From Bifidobacteriaceae bacterium (lineage in GTDB: Bacteria; Actinomycetota; Actinomycetes; Actinomycetales; Bifidobacteriaceae), in assembly GCA_022651005.1 (NCBI GenBank), contig JALCQD010000002.1:496001-560000 (forward strand): a stretch of 64,000 nt of DNA. Direction: 5' to 3'. This document shows positions 26,549 to 36,284 of this stretch, piece after piece; within the stretch, counting starts at the first letter, position 1, and each line of letters starts with the position of its first letter. The notes beneath the pieces were generated by a model. It searched no databases and had not been told where the DNA came from. It was given only the letters and a program-made list of their open reading frames with translations. The position numbers and the translations under genes were made by a program.

Positions 26549-28153
26549 TCACGCGCTGCGCAGCTGGGCGGCAACGCGAATTGCCTCGACAGATGCAGCG
26601 CCCTTATTGCGGGATTCCTGCCACTCCTTTTCGGGAACGGAGTCGAGAACAATGCCCGCCCCCGCCTGCACACTCGCCTGATGATTGCTGAGATAGGCGG
26701 TGCGGATGGCGATGGCCATGTCCATGTTGCCGGAGAAGTCGAAATAGCCCACTGTTCCCCCATAGATGCCACGGTCCGCGGGTTCCAGATCGTCGATGAT
26801 TTCCACGGCGCGTGGCTTGGGCGCACCCGTGAGCGTTCCTGCGGGGAAAGCGGATTCGAAAACGTCGAAGGTGCTCACGCCCTCGGCCACTTCACCCGTC
26901 ACCGTAGAGGCGATGTGCATGATGTGGCTGAAGCGCTTGATCTCCATGAGAGTGACGACTTCGACCGTGTCGGGGTCGCACACCTTGGAGAGATCGTTAC
27001 GCGACAAATCCACGAGCATGACGTGCTCACTGCGTTCCTTGGCGTCGGCGAGCAGCTCCTTTTCGAGCGCTGCATCCTCCTCTGGAGTCTTTCCGCGAGG
27101 ACGCGATCCCGCAATCGGGAAGGTCATGGCATGCCGACCGTTCACCTTAATGAGCGTCTCCGGAGAGCTGCCAATAACATTGAAATCTCGTCCTTGTGCG
27201 TCCGTCAGAGCAAAGAAATACATGTACGGACTCGGATTCACGGTGCGCAGCACGCGATACACGTCGAAGGGGTCCGCCGGCGAGTCCACATCGACTCGGT
27301 TCGAAATGACCACCTGGAACACATCCCCATCCACGATGTGCTTCTTGGCGCGCTCCACCGACTTCTCGAAATCGCTGGCAGGCGTGCGGAATCGCAGTTC
27401 CGGCTGCGGAACGGAAGTGTCGAGAACGCTGGCATGCGTCAGGCCTGCATCCGTGGGCGCCGTGAGTTTGTGCTGCATGCGCACAATGCGATCGAGGGCA
27501 TCGGCGTAGGCGAGTTCCTCGCGCTCGGAACTACCGTCCATGTTCACGGCATTGGCAATGAACCACACGGATCCGTCCACGTGGTCGATGACGGCAATGT
27601 CGGTAGTCAGTGCCAGCACGAGTTCTGGCTGACCCGTCTCATTCGGCGCGGTGCCGCGCAGAGTGGGTTCCCAATGACGGATGGCGTCCCATCCCACGGT
27701 GCCCACGAGGCCACCCGTCAAGTCCGGCAGGCCTTGCACGTGGGGTGAACGCAACACCTTCATGGCCTCGCGTGCCACGTCGATGACGTCACCTGTCTGG
27801 GGAACGCCGCTCGGGACGGTTCCCAGCCAATCGGCTTGGCCTGCATTGGAACGCAATTGGGCCATCGAGTGCACGCCAATGAAGGAGTATCTGCTCCACG
27901 AACCGCCGTATTCTGCTGATTCGAGGATGAAGCTTCCGCTCTTTCCGCCAGCGAGGCGTTCGTAAAAGCCCACGGGAGTCAGGGCGTCTGCGAGAACGCG
28001 ACGCACTACCGGCACCACTCGGTATCCCTGGGAAGCCAATTCATGGAAGCCCTGAGCGGAGGGCCAGACGTCACCCCATTTAAGTGTGGTGACGCCAGCG
28101 GCGATTTCGGCGCGTACGGCATTCTCCGCGGCTGCGGTGTTATCTGTGCTCAT
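26549..28153 (-). CDS. trpE: Anthranilate synthase component I
   Basis: A 534-residue enzyme that converts chorismate to anthranilate. The N-terminal feedback element 'FILESAEYG' (LLES-like) indicates tryptophan inhibition. The chorismate-binding domain has '[15 protein letters not shown]', '[17 protein letters not shown]', 'RNDLSKVC', '[20 protein letters not shown]' and '[17 protein letters not shown]'. The glutaminase partner TrpG is not adjacent. The start overlaps the hisI stop by 4 bp (28150-28153), so histidine and tryptophan genes are translationally coupled. About 83 bp separate it from trpCB. Confidence 0.95.
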   Translation of the reverse strand: MSTDNTAAAENAVRAEIAAGVTTLKWGDVWPSAQGFHELASQGYRVVPVVRRVLADALTPVGFYERLAGGKSGSFILESAEYGGSWSRYSFIGVHSMAQLRSNAGQADWLGTVPSGVPQTGDVIDVAREAMKVLRSPHVQGLPDLTGGLVGTVGWDAIRHWEPTLRGTAPNETGQPELVLALTTDIAVIDHVDGSVWFIANAVNMDGSSEREELAYADALDRIVRMQHKLTAPTDAGLTHASVLDTSVPQPELRFRTPASDFEKSVERAKKHIVDGDVFQVVISNRVDVDSPADPFDVYRVLRTVNPSPYMYFFALTDAQGRDFNVIGSSPETLIKVNGRHAMTFPIAGSRPRGKTPEEDAALEKELLADAKERSEHVMLVDLSRNDLSKVCDPDTVEVVTLMEIKRFSHIMHIASTVTGEVAEGVSTFDVFESAFPAGTLTGAPKPRAVEIIDDLEPADRGIYGGTVGYFDFSGNMDMAIAIRTAYLSNHQASVQAGAGIVLDSVPEKEWQESRNKGAASVEAIRVAAQLRSA

Positions 28154-28593
28154 CGTGTGCCCTCCTTATCGGTGTGAGAATCAGTGTGAGATGTATCAGT
28201 GGTCGGTGACGTCACGTGATCGAATTCCGCGTCCTGCGCAGTTCTAGTACCAGTGACAACCGGCAACGGTCCTCCGGCTTCAAAGCATGAACGAGTCCCT
28301 GTGTGGCACGCGGCACCCACTTGATCCACGCTCACCAGTAATGCATCCCCGTCACAGTCGAGCGCTACGCCCTTCACGTACTGCACGTGCCCCGAAGTGT
28401 CTCCCTTGCGCCAATACTCCTGCCGCGAACGACTCCAATAAGTGACACGTCCCGTGGTGAGTGTGCGGTGCAGTGCCTCCGCATCCATGTACGCCACCAT
28501 GAGAACCTGCTTCGTATCGAATTGTTGTACGACAGCGGTAACAAGGCCCTTCGCGTCAAAACGGACACGATCCCTGATATCTGATTCCACCAT
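28150..28593 (-). CDS. hisI: Phosphoribosyl-AMP cyclohydrolase
   Basis: A 147-residue histidine-step-three enzyme. '[19 protein letters not shown]', '[19 protein letters not shown]', '[20 protein letters not shown]' and 'RSCF' carry the zinc and magnesium ligands (D, D, D, C, C, C). The usual domain ends near residue 115; the remaining ~30 residues are a Thr/Asp/His-rich tail not needed for the fold. I start at 28593, where GAGGA lies eight bases upstream; ATG at 28611 adds six residues but has no such site. Confidence 0.95.
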   Translation of the reverse strand: MVESDIRDRVRFDAKGLVTAVVQQFDTKQVLMVAYMDAEALHRTLTTGRVTYWSRSRQEYWRKGDTSGHVQYVKGVALDCDGDALLVSVDQVGAACHTGTRSCFEAGGPLPVVTGTRTAQDAEFDHVTSPTTDTSHTDSHTDKEGTR

Positions 28594-28734
28594 ATGTGTA
28601 TCCTCAATCATTTTCTCAAGTGATTTTCAAGCATTTTTTAGCGGCGATTTCCGTGACGATACAATGCGCTAGTGGCACTGTTCTCATGCAATGACGGCAC
28701 GAACACAAAGCCTCGCCGGAATATATTGTTGGGG

Positions 28735-29520
28735 TCACCATCGATGCGTTGCGCGCACAGTGAGACCAGCATGAGCGAGTTCTGACTTGACCTCGGGAAT
28801 GCTCACCTTGCCAAAATGAAAGACAGAGGCTGCCAACACGGCGTCCGCCCCTGCTTCAATGGCCTTGGGAAAATCTTTGGCAGTGCCAGCACCGCCGCTG
28901 GCGATGACTGGAATAGATACGGCGGCACGCACCTTTGAGATCATCTCGGTGTCGTACCCATCTTCTGTGCCATCAGCGTCCATAGAGTTGAGCAGGATCT
29001 CGCCTGCGCCGAGTTCCTCGGCACGCTTGACCCACCACAGCGCGTCAATGCCTGTGGAGGTGCGGCCCCCGTGTGTGGTGACTTCAAAACCTGACGGAGT
29101 ATGCTGCGATCCCTTTTCACGGCGTGCATCGAGTGACAGTACGAGCACCTGGCGCCCAAAGCGCTGTGCAATGCGGGCGATAAGGTCAGGATCGTTGATT
29201 GCGGCAGTATTCACGCCCACCTTGTCTGCGCCACAACGCAGGAGATTATCCACATCATCAGTGGTGCGCACTCCCCCGCCCACTGTCAACGGAATGAAAA
29301 GCTGTTCAGCGGTCCTACGCACCACGTCATACATGGTGTCGCGGCCGGAGCTAGAAGCAGTGACGTCGAGGAATGTCAATTCATCGGCACCTTGGCGATA
29401 GTATTCAGCAGCCAACTCAACGGGGTCCCCAGCGTCACGCAAGTTCTTGAAATGAACGCCCTTGACAACCCTGCCGGCATCGACATCAAGGCAAGGAATA
29501 ACACGGACTGCCAAGGACAT
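28735..29520 (-). CDS. hisF: Imidazole glycerol phosphate synthase subunit HisF
   Basis: A 261-residue TIM barrel that uses ammonia from HisH to close the imidazole ring. The catalytic aspartates sit in '[17 protein letters not shown]' (D12 region) and '[12 protein letters not shown]'; phosphate loops are '[13 protein letters not shown]' and '[15 protein letters not shown]'. HisH, HisA and HisB are not in the window, so the histidine genes are spread over several loci. The ~140-bp gap to hisI probably holds that gene's promoter. Confidence 0.97.
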   Translation of the reverse strand: MSLAVRVIPCLDVDAGRVVKGVHFKNLRDAGDPVELAAEYYRQGADELTFLDVTASSSGRDTMYDVVRRTAEQLFIPLTVGGGVRTTDDVDNLLRCGADKVGVNTAAINDPDLIARIAQRFGRQVLVLSLDARREKGSQHTPSGFEVTTHGGRTSTGIDALWWVKRAEELGAGEILLNSMDADGTEDGYDTEMISKVRAAVSIPVIASGGAGTAKDFPKAIEAGADAVLAASVFHFGKVSIPEVKSELAHAGLTVRATHRW

Positions 29521-29572
29521 GCGTGCTTCCTTTCCTTACTTCCAGACGATGAACACCACTCGCACAGAATGA

Positions 29573-30805
29573 TTAGTGCTTTGCGCTCACTGTAGCTTTA
29601 ACCGCCGACGCCGTGGCAGCTGCAGTGGCAGATTCAACAAGGCTCTTCGCCGCGAGCTGGCCGCAGGCACCATCGATGTCATCTCCGCGAGTATCACGCA
29701 ACGTGGCAGTGATGCCTGCGGCGTGCAGTATATCGAGGAACTGTGTCTCATCTTCCTTCTTCGACGCAGTCCAGCGAGATCCTTCGATGGGGTTGAGAGG
29801 GATGGGATTCACGTGAGCCCAGTCATCACCGTAGTGATTCAGGCGCTTGGCGAGTTCGCGCGCGTGCTCGGCCTGGTCGTTGATGCCACGCATCATGGCG
29901 TATTCGATGCTCACACGGCGCTTTGAGGCGAGGAAGTAATCGTGAGCGGCATCCAATACCTTGTCCACGTTGAAACGGCGGTTCATGGGAACCAACTCGT
30001 CGCGCAGCGTGTTTGTGGGCGCATGCAAGGACACGGCGAGGCGCAGCGGAATGCCCTCATTCGTCAGCTTCTTGATACCGGGCACTACACCCACTGTTGA
30101 AACGGTGATGTTGCGAGCCGAAATGCCGAAGCCCGCTGGCGGCAGCGCGCTAATCTGGCGCACTGCGGAAAGCACGGACTTGTAATTGGCCATGGGCTCG
30201 CCCATACCCATGAAGACGATGTTGCTCAAACGTCCCGGTCCTCCGGCCACCTCACCGTCGCGCATGGCCTTGGCGGCAGCGCGGACTTGTTCGAGAATTT
30301 CGCCTGTCGACATGTTTCGGGTGAGGCCGAGCTTGCCCGTGGCACAGAAGGGGCAGCCCATACCGCACCCCACCTGGCTGGAGATGCAGAGCGTGGTGCG
30401 TGTGGGGTATCGCATCAAGACACTTTCGATGCGAGAACCGTCGAAAAGTTCCCACAGAGTCTTGATCGTCGTCCCGTTATCCGCTTTCTGTACCAGCAGC
30501 GGAGTGATGAGCGTGGGGAAGAACCGCTGCGCAAGCTCGTCGCGCTTGTCGGCAGGGATGTCAGTAAAATCTTCGGAATTCGTAGTGAGATGGCCAAAGT
30601 AGTGATTAGCCAACTGATTGGCACGGAATTTTGGGAGCCCGAGGTCCTTCATTGCTCCGATCCGCTCGTCGGCGTCCATGTCGACGAAATGCTGCGGCGG
30701 CTTACGCCGTGCGGCATGATTCTTTGCGAGCACGTCGCGGAATGCAGCATGCTCTGCCCCGGGAGTAACGCCCGTCTCAACGGTGGTATCAACAGCCTCG
30801 CTCAT
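29573..30805 (-). CDS. rlmN: Dual-specificity 23S rRNA/tRNA (adenine-C2)-methyltransferase RlmN
   Basis: A 410-residue radical SAM enzyme that methylates A2503 of 23S rRNA and A37 of some tRNAs. The 4Fe-4S motif C-x3-C-x2-C is in 'GCGMGCPFCATGKLGL', followed by 'IVFMGMGEPMANY' and 'ARNITVSTVGVVPGI'. The second essential Cys near the C-terminus is in 'DDIDGACGQLA', and 'MRGINDQ' is the usual tail motif. GAGAGGA precedes the ATG. The C-terminus has an extra Ala/Thr-rich extension. Confidence 0.96.
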   Translation of the reverse strand: MSEAVDTTVETGVTPGAEHAAFRDVLAKNHAARRKPPQHFVDMDADERIGAMKDLGLPKFRANQLANHYFGHLTTNSEDFTDIPADKRDELAQRFFPTLITPLLVQKADNGTTIKTLWELFDGSRIESVLMRYPTRTTLCISSQVGCGMGCPFCATGKLGLTRNMSTGEILEQVRAAAKAMRDGEVAGGPGRLSNIVFMGMGEPMANYKSVLSAVRQISALPPAGFGISARNITVSTVGVVPGIKKLTNEGIPLRLAVSLHAPTNTLRDELVPMNRRFNVDKVLDAAHDYFLASKRRVSIEYAMMRGINDQAEHARELAKRLNHYGDDWAHVNPIPLNPIEGSRWTASKKEDETQFLDILHAAGITATLRDTRGDDIDGACGQLAAKSLVESATAAATASAVKATVSAKH

Positions 30806-30904
30806 TGCGAATTCCTCTCGATCCTCATCACAGTATGCCGCTCCGGATCATAGACTCCGTGCCGCGGCCTCTCAAAAGTATTCGTGTACTTCGACAACAC
30901 TTCG

Positions 30905-31885
30905 TCACACACCGAAGAGAGTGAACATCACGAAGAAGAAGGGGGCCGAAATCAAAATAGAATCGACGCGATCCAGAATGCCGCCGTGCCCCTTGAGCAG
31001 ATGCCCCATGTCTTTGATCCCCATATCGCGCTTGAGCATAGAGGCGCAGAGATCTCCAAAAGTTCCCGTAATAGCGATGACGATGCCCATGACGATGGGT
31101 TTCCACCATCCTCCATTCAGGAAGTCGGCTTGGAAGGCAAAGCCATAGAACAAGAGCGATCCAACGGTGCAGAAGAGCATGCTGCCCGCCAGGCCCTCGT
31201 ACGATTTCTTTGGCGAGATGCGCGGAGAGAGCTTGTGCTTCCCAAATGCCGCCCCAAAGACAAGACCACCGGTATCCCCCAACGCGGGAATGAAGATGGC
31301 CATCATCACTTTGATCTGCGGACTCGGTTGCACCAAGAGAAACACCAAGAATGCCGCAAGCAATGGGATATAGAGGACGGAAAAAATTGACACACAAATA
31401 TCAGCGAAGCGGCCAGGTTCGGTAGCCTGAGAACTCGACGGTACCACCTGCTGCGCCTGCCCTGCCATTTTCGACGCCACCGCACGATGGACTCGGCCAC
31501 CGCTGAAGGGATTGAACGCCGCGGCAAGGCTCACAATAATCAGGCTCGCCCCTAAACTCACGCCCAACGCAAGCAGATGATCAGGTGCATAGTAGGAACT
31601 CAACAGCATGAGGATCGAGCACAACCACAGCGCAATCGGAGAAATATGAACCCCGACAGTAGCGAAATCCACGCGCAACTCCCACACTCCCATAATCATG
31701 AAGGCGATAAGGAGATAGGCGAAGGCGTGTGGACTGATGAGCAGAGTTCCCGCAATGAGAATAACGAGAACCGCACCGGTTGCAATTGCCTGAGGCATGT
31801 TGCGGCCGGTGCGCTTATTAATCGATTCCAACGTCTCTTGAGCATCATGGTGATTGATGCCGAGATTATTGTGCTGTTGTGTCAT
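30905..31885 (-). CDS. cdsA: Phosphatidate cytidylyltransferase
   Basis: A 326-residue membrane enzyme making CDP-diacylglycerol, the substrate of PgsA encoded at 18874-19581. The family signature 'SMLKRDMGIKDMGHLLKGH' continues as 'GGILDRVDS' near the C-terminus, and 'ISPKKSYEGLAGS' precedes it. Eight or so helices follow a hydrophilic N-terminus. It starts 12 bp after frr, in the common frr-cdsA order. A divergent promoter is not apparent, so it is probably part of the pyrH-frr-cdsA operon. Confidence 0.95.
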   Translation of the reverse strand: MTQQHNNLGINHHDAQETLESINKRTGRNMPQAIATGAVLVILIAGTLLISPHAFAYLLIAFMIMGVWELRVDFATVGVHISPIALWLCSILMLLSSYYAPDHLLALGVSLGASLIIVSLAAAFNPFSGGRVHRAVASKMAGQAQQVVPSSSQATEPGRFADICVSIFSVLYIPLLAAFLVFLLVQPSPQIKVMMAIFIPALGDTGGLVFGAAFGKHKLSPRISPKKSYEGLAGSMLFCTVGSLLFYGFAFQADFLNGGWWKPIVMGIVIAITGTFGDLCASMLKRDMGIKDMGHLLKGHGGILDRVDSILISAPFFFVMFTLFGV

Positions 31886-31897
31886 AGGACTTTCGAC

Positions 31898-32452
31898 TCA
31901 GACCTCGAGAATTTCCTTCTCTTTTGCTGCCAAGAGTGAATCGATTTCATCAGAGAACTTCTTCGTGGTGACATCGAGCTCCTTGAGCAGACGATCTCCT
32001 TCGTCCTCGCCCAAAGCGCCATCCTTGACTTGAGCCTCAACGGACTCCTTGGTCTTGCGACGAATGTTGCGAATGGCAACCTTACCGTCTTCCGCCTTGG
32101 TCTTAGCAAGTTTGACGTAATCCTTGCGGCGGTCTTCAGTCAGTTCGGGAAGCGTGACGCGAATGACGTTTCCGTCGCGATTGGGATTGACGCCGAGATC
32201 CGAGTCACGAATGGCCTTCTCTACGGCTGCAGCCTGAGACTGGTCGAACGGGGTGACGGCAAGTGTGCGGGGTTCGGGAACACCGATAGTGGCCATCTGC
32301 TTGAGTGGCGTGGGTGCACCGTAGTAGTCAACCGTGATGCCGTTGAGCAACGCAGGATTCGCGCGGCCCGTGCGGATACCGGAGAAATTCTCCTTGGTGG
32401 ATTCGACGGACTTGCCCATCTGGGACCCCGCCGCTTCGATTGCTGATGCCAT
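31898..32452 (-). CDS. frr: Ribosome recycling factor
   Basis: A 184-residue RRF, the usual length. 'KENFSGIRTGRANPALLNGI' and 'YYGAPTPLKQMATIGVPEPR' open the conserved core, and 'VTLPELTEDRRKDYVKLAK' lies in the three-helix bundle. It releases the post-termination ribosome with EF-G. I start at ATG 32452; the upstream extension to a TTG at 32488 is not conserved in the family. The gene sits 43 bp after pyrH and 12 bp before cdsA. Confidence 0.97.
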   Translation of the reverse strand: MASAIEAAGSQMGKSVESTKENFSGIRTGRANPALLNGITVDYYGAPTPLKQMATIGVPEPRTLAVTPFDQSQAAAVEKAIRDSDLGVNPNRDGNVIRVTLPELTEDRRKDYVKLAKTKAEDGKVAIRNIRRKTKESVEAQVKDGALGEDEGDRLLKELDVTTKKFSDEIDSLLAAKEKEILEV

Positions 32453-32495
32453 GATGTCTCCTTCAGTGATGTGCTCTAACACTACCAAGAGCCTT

Positions 32496-33227
32496 CTATT
32501 GGCGGACCGTCACCAGCGTGCCGAGTTCTTCGCCAGTGAGAGCCGCCGTCACATTGCCCGGAGTCTCGAGACCGAACACGCGAATGTCGAGTTCGTTATC
32601 ACGCGCCATGCTGAGCGCCGAAGCGTCCATCACCGCGAGATTGTCCACCAGTGCGCGCGTGTACGTGAGCGTATCGAACTTCTTTGCATCCTTGTGTGTC
32701 TTGGGATCGGAATCATACACTCCATCGACACCATTCTTACCCATGAGAACCTCAGAGCAGTGAATCTCCAGAGCACGCTGGATGGAGACGGTATCAGTAG
32801 AGAAGTACGGCATACCTGCGCCAGCACCGAAGATGACAACGCGGTTCTTCTCAAGATGACGAATGGCCTTAAGCGGAATGTACGGCTCTGCGACCTGCCC
32901 CATGGTGATGGCCGTTTGCACGCGCGTGGCCTGCCCCTCTTGCTCGAGGAAGTCCTGGAGCGCAAGGCAGTTCATGACTGTTCCCAGCATTCCCATGTAA
33001 TCGCCGCGACTGCGGTCGATGCCCGCTTGAGAGAGTTCTGCTCCACGGAAGAAGTTGCCTCCACCCACCACAATTGCCACCTGAACGCCCTGCGCCACTG
33101 CCTTGGTGATTTCCTGTGCGATGCGACGGATGACTTTCGTGTCTATTCCAATGGAACCGCCGCCGAACGCTTCACCTGAAAGTTTGAGAAGTACACGGCG
33201 TTGTGCGGGCGTTGCGGACTCGGTCAT
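32496..33227 (-). CDS. pyrH: Uridylate kinase
   Basis: A 243-residue bacterial UMP kinase of the amino-acid-kinase fold. The N-terminal '[15 protein letters not shown]', '[19 protein letters not shown]', '[20 protein letters not shown]', '[17 protein letters not shown]' and '[18 protein letters not shown]' match family motifs in order. It forms UDP from UMP. A terminator lies between it and tsf upstream, so it probably has its own promoter within ~100 bp. The ATG at 33227 is preceded by AGGAACC. Confidence 0.97.
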   Translation of the reverse strand: MTESATPAQRRVLLKLSGEAFGGGSIGIDTKVIRRIAQEITKAVAQGVQVAIVVGGGNFFRGAELSQAGIDRSRGDYMGMLGTVMNCLALQDFLEQEGQATRVQTAITMGQVAEPYIPLKAIRHLEKNRVVIFGAGAGMPYFSTDTVSIQRALEIHCSEVLMGKNGVDGVYDSDPKTHKDAKKFDTLTYTRALVDNLAVMDASALSMARDNELDIRVFGLETPGNVTAALTGEELGTLVTVRQ

Positions 33228-33316
33228 TTTGGTTCCTTCCTGAACTCCGATTTGCCGGGTTCAATGGTAACGGCTCCAGATGACAACTACACTGCCTCGT
33301 GCACTTCTACAGATAT

Positions 33317-33348
33317 AAAAAAGGAGACAATCCCGAAGGATTGTCTCC
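33317..33348 (-). terminator. Strong intrinsic terminator after tsf
   Basis: On the minus strand an 11-bp perfect stem (33338-33348 with 33323-33333) and a 4-nt TTCG loop are followed by TTTTTT (33317-33322). It closes the rpsB-tsf operon about 20 bp after the tsf stop. Confidence 0.95.
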
Positions 33349-33369
33349 CGTGAGTTCTGCGAGGAGGAA

Positions 33370-34227
33370 TCAGTCCTCTTCGTCACCCTTGCCAACCTCG
33401 ACGCGGGCAAAAGCCTCAGCCTTGCCGCCTACCTGCTTGAACAGGTCACCGATGGTCTTGGAAGTGTCCTTGACGTACTCCTGCTCGAGAAGAACGACTT
33501 CCTTGTAGAAGGAGTTGAGGCGACCCTTGACGATCATCGGAATGATCTTCTCGGGCTTGCCCTCTGCCTGTGACTTTTCGGTGGCAACGCGAGTCTCGGA
33601 CTCGACGATGTCTGCCGGAACGTCTTCACGGCGCAGCCACTTCGGAGCCATGGCGGAAATCTGAAGTGCCACTTCGTGAGCAACTTCAGCACCCTTGGCA
33701 TCCGTAGCAACCATGGCCACGATGGACGGAGGGAACTCAGCGGACTTCTTGTGCGCATAAATCTCGACGTGATCGCCGGAGATCTTTGCGAACTGGCCGA
33801 GCTTGACGTGCTCGTGGAAAAGCGCGCCCGCTTCTTCCACGGTCTGCTCGACGGTTCCCGCCTTGGAGGAAGCCTTCGCGACCTCATCCACGGAGGAGGA
33901 CTTTGCGGCCACGACATCGTCGAGAACCTCAGTGCCGAATTCGACGAACTGCGGCGTCTTAGCGACGAAATCAGTCTCAGAGTTCAGCTCGACCGCATAA
34001 CCAACCTCGGCACCGTTTTCGGTGACGACCTTGGAAGCGACAAAACCTTCCTGAGCCTTGCGCCCCTCGCGCTTGCCTGCGGCTGCAACGCCAGCGGCAC
34101 GGATGAGTTCCTTGGCGCGAGCAACGTCGCCCTCGGCCTCTTCCAGAGCCTTCTTGACATCCATCATTCCGGCGCCTGTTGCGTCGCGCAGCTCCTTGAT
34201 AAGAGCGGCTGTAATCTTTGCTGCCAT
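33370..34227 (-). CDS. tsf: Translation elongation factor Ts
   Basis: A 285-residue EF-Ts. The N-terminal UBA-like module 'ALIKELRDATGAGMMDVKKAL' and 'RAKELIRAAGVAAAGKREGR' are followed by the core 'VELNSETDFVAKTPQFVEF' and later 'PKWLRREDVPADIVE', 'FYKEVVLLEQEYVKD'. It recycles EF-Tu by nucleotide exchange. It follows rpsB by 18 bp and its operon ends at the strong terminator downstream. The protein ends 'EVGKGDEED', an acidic tail. Confidence 0.97.
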   Translation of the reverse strand: MAAKITAALIKELRDATGAGMMDVKKALEEAEGDVARAKELIRAAGVAAAGKREGRKAQEGFVASKVVTENGAEVGYAVELNSETDFVAKTPQFVEFGTEVLDDVVAAKSSSVDEVAKASSKAGTVEQTVEEAGALFHEHVKLGQFAKISGDHVEIYAHKKSAEFPPSIVAMVATDAKGAEVAHEVALQISAMAPKWLRREDVPADIVESETRVATEKSQAEGKPEKIIPMIVKGRLNSFYKEVVLLEQEYVKDTSKTIGDLFKQVGGKAEAFARVEVGKGDEED

Positions 34228-34245
34228 TGAATTCTCCTCTAGAAC

Positions 34246-35097
34246 TTACTCAGCCTTGGCTTCCGACTCTTCTGCCTTGGGAGCTTCCGCGGCAGGAGCC
34301 TCGGAGGTGTCCTTCTTCAGGAGTTCGGTTTCCCACTCGGCGAGCGGCTGGTTGTCGGCCTTCTGCTCGGAACCCTTGTCCTTATCGTCAGCCTTGGCGG
34401 ACTTATTGGAGCGTTCCAGCAGACCGTCGGCAACTGCGTCGGCCATGAGAGTGGTGAGCAGGGCGATGCCGCGGATGGCGTCATCGTTTGCAGGGATCGG
34501 GTAGTCGACGACTTCCGGATCGGTGTTGGTGTCGACAAGAGCCACAACCGGGATACCCAGCTTGTGTGCTTCTTCGACGGCCAGGGACTCCTTGTTGATG
34601 TCCACGATGAACAGCGCGGAAGGCGTGCGGTTCATGTTGCGGATACCACCCAGCTGACGAACGAGCTTCTCCTTTTCACGACGAAGCAGCAAAAGCTCCT
34701 TCTTCGTGAGGCCGGAGCCGTGCACGTCGTCGAAGTCCATCTCTTCGAGTTCCTTCATGCGAGCAACGCGCTTGGAAACGGTCTGGAAGTTGGTGAGCAT
34801 GCCGCCCAGCCAACGCTCGGACACGTACGGCATTCCAACGCGAGTAGCCTGCTCGGAGATTGCCTCAGCAGCCTGCTTCTTTGTGCCGACGAAGAGAATC
34901 GTTCCGTTGTGGGCCGTGGTCTGCTTGATGAAGTCGTAGGCCTTATCGATCAGATCGAGCGTCTTGAAAAGATTGATGATGTGGATTCCGTTGCGCTCCA
35001 TGAGGATGTACTGCTTCATCTTCGGATTCCAACGGCGGGTCTGATGCCCGAAATGAACGCCAGCGTTGAGCAGCTGGCTCATGGTTACTTCTGCCAT
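34246..35097 (-). CDS. rpsB: 30S ribosomal protein S2
   Basis: A 283-residue S2. '[20 protein letters not shown]', '[19 protein letters not shown]', '[19 protein letters not shown]', '[19 protein letters not shown]' and '[18 protein letters not shown]' are conserved. A ~50-residue Lys/Glu/Ala tail follows the core, longer than in Escherichia coli. I start at ATG 35097; upstream frame to 35169 is leader sequence, not protein. A structured leader of ~170 nt lies upstream, which could carry autoregulation as known for rpsB-tsf in E. coli. Confidence 0.97.
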   Translation of the reverse strand: MAEVTMSQLLNAGVHFGHQTRRWNPKMKQYILMERNGIHIINLFKTLDLIDKAYDFIKQTTAHNGTILFVGTKKQAAEAISEQATRVGMPYVSERWLGGMLTNFQTVSKRVARMKELEEMDFDDVHGSGLTKKELLLLRREKEKLVRQLGGIRNMNRTPSALFIVDINKESLAVEEAHKLGIPVVALVDTNTDPEVVDYPIPANDDAIRGIALLTTLMADAVADGLLERSNKSAKADDKDKGSEQKADNQPLAEWETELLKKDTSEAPAAEAPKAEESEAKAE

Positions 35098-35275
35098 GGC
35101 TATACCTTTCAGTCGGTTTTTCCTAGTCATGAGCACCTGAGTGCAGCCCCCGAAGAGGCCGACCGACACAGGCCATCGCTGTCATGACGCGTATTCGCGT
35201 GCGCTTGACAATGTTTGGTTCTCCTCCTCCCCTGCGATTGGGAGGATTCACAAAACACGCAATTTCTAAATATAG
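35098..35275 (-). promoter_or_regulatory. Putative rpsB promoter and structured leader
   Basis: A -10-like TATATT lies at 35274-35269 on the minus strand; no convincing -35 was found. The ~170 nt before the ATG contain two perfect hairpins: CCTCCC/GGGAGG (8-nt loop; 35224-35243) and ACGCG/CGCGT (4-nt loop; 35187-35200). These could be part of an S2 autoregulatory leader, by analogy with E. coli rpsB. The boundary and function are inferred. Confidence 0.35.
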
Positions 35276-35371
35276 CATTGCCCATGACCGAATACGCGCA
35301 CTATGGCGCGATAAGCCATGGGCACTCTGCATCACGAGCGAGAAATACCTCTCGGAGTACGTTTCGCAGCT

Positions 35372-35857
35372 TTACTTCGCTTGCTCGCGCATCTTGCGCA
35401 TTGCTTCTCTGCGCTGTTCCTTTTCGAGGCGGTCCAGATAGACGTGGCCGTCGAGATGGTCGCACTCGTGCTGAATCATCCGACCCATGATGCCGTGGCC
35501 TTCGATGACGATGCGGTTGCCAGAGAGATTGATGCCTTCGGCCTTAGCGTATTCGGCGCGACGCGTCTTGTACCACAGTCCAGGAACGCTGAGACATCCC
35601 TCGTCACCGTACTGCTCACCGTCAAGTTCAATAATTTTTGGATTCAGAATATAGCCGAGCTTGCCATCGATGTTGTAGGAAAAGGCGCGCAAGCTCACAC
35701 CGATCTGGTTGGCGGAGAGGCCGGCCCTGCCCGGGTCGTCTACGGTGTCGACCAAATCTTGAACAAGCTGTTCCACTGCTGGAGTAATAGTGGTGATCGG
35801 ATCGCAAACGGTACGCAGCACTGGATCCGGAACAACTCTGATATCTCGTAAAGTCAT
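35372..35857 (-). CDS. def: Peptide deformylase
   Basis: A 161-residue metallo-deformylase. The three motifs are present: '[12 protein letters not shown]' (motif 1, family consensus GxGxAAxQ, here with Leu-Ser), 'EGCLSVPG' (motif 2 metal Cys) and 'QHECDHLDG' (motif 3 HExDH). Motif 1 with Ser-Ala instead of Ala-Ala is a mild variant; it is also seen in actinobacterial paralogues, so whether this is the main deformylase is uncertain. It removes the formyl group from nascent proteins. It is on the same strand as rpsB but 275 bp away. Confidence 0.93.
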   Translation of the reverse strand: MTLRDIRVVPDPVLRTVCDPITTITPAVEQLVQDLVDTVDDPGRAGLSANQIGVSLRAFSYNIDGKLGYILNPKIIELDGEQYGDEGCLSVPGLWYKTRRAEYAKAEGINLSGNRIVIEGHGIMGRMIQHECDHLDGHVYLDRLEKEQRREAMRKMREQAK

Positions 35858-35921
35858 TTTTCACAGCCTAGTAAGTGGCCGGTACGTTGGCGTGGCCTGC
35901 ACACCCACCACGAGGTGCCAA

Positions 35922-36284
35922 TCAGCGGTGAAGCAGCTTGCCGAGCAATCCCTGCTTGCGCCGTATGGCCGCTGGCATGATGGGACACCCCGCGCATACG
36001 AGGGATTCGGGATCCGGATCACATGAGCCTTTGGTGCAGCTTCCTGGTTTCAGCTCAAAGAAGTCAAGGCTGCCGTCGCGTCGCGCCCTTTCAAGCACGA
36101 GATCCACAAAATCTTGTGGCAGGCCGTGTGCTCGCGCCACCATGAATGTGGTCTTGCCATCTGCAAGCTCATGCACAATCTGGGTCACCAACGGTGTTGA
36201 CGATTCCGTGCGTCCTCCAGTAGGACACCGCGGATCTGTAAACGAAGTTGTTCTTGCCGATCCGGTGGAGCGAAAGCCCTTCAT
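35922..36284 (-). CDS. FeoC-like protein with four-Cys motif
   Basis: A 120-residue protein with a helix-turn-helix-like segment (~residues 30-78, 'TQIVHELADGKTTFMVARAH', 'QDFVDLVLERARRDGS') and a Cys cluster C83-x4-C88-x8-C97-x2-C100 before a basic tail. FeoC proteins are small winged-helix proteins with a Cys cluster that binds iron-sulfur or zinc, encoded after feoB. The ATG overlaps the feoB stop (ATGA, 36281-36284), giving coupling with the transporter. Sequence identity with enteric FeoC is not evident, so I call it FeoC-like by size, Cys pattern and position. It has an additional Cys at residue 20. Confidence 0.6.
   Translation of the reverse strand: MKGFRSTGSARTTSFTDPRCPTGGRTESSTPLVTQIVHELADGKTTFMVARAHGLPQDFVDLVLERARRDGSLDFFELKPGSCTKGSCDPDPESLVCAGCPIMPAAIRRKQGLLGKLLHR

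Noticed and set aside
26531-27748. Open frame of about 405 codons antisense to trpE
   Set aside because: Covers trpE on the opposite strand and has no recognisable domain.
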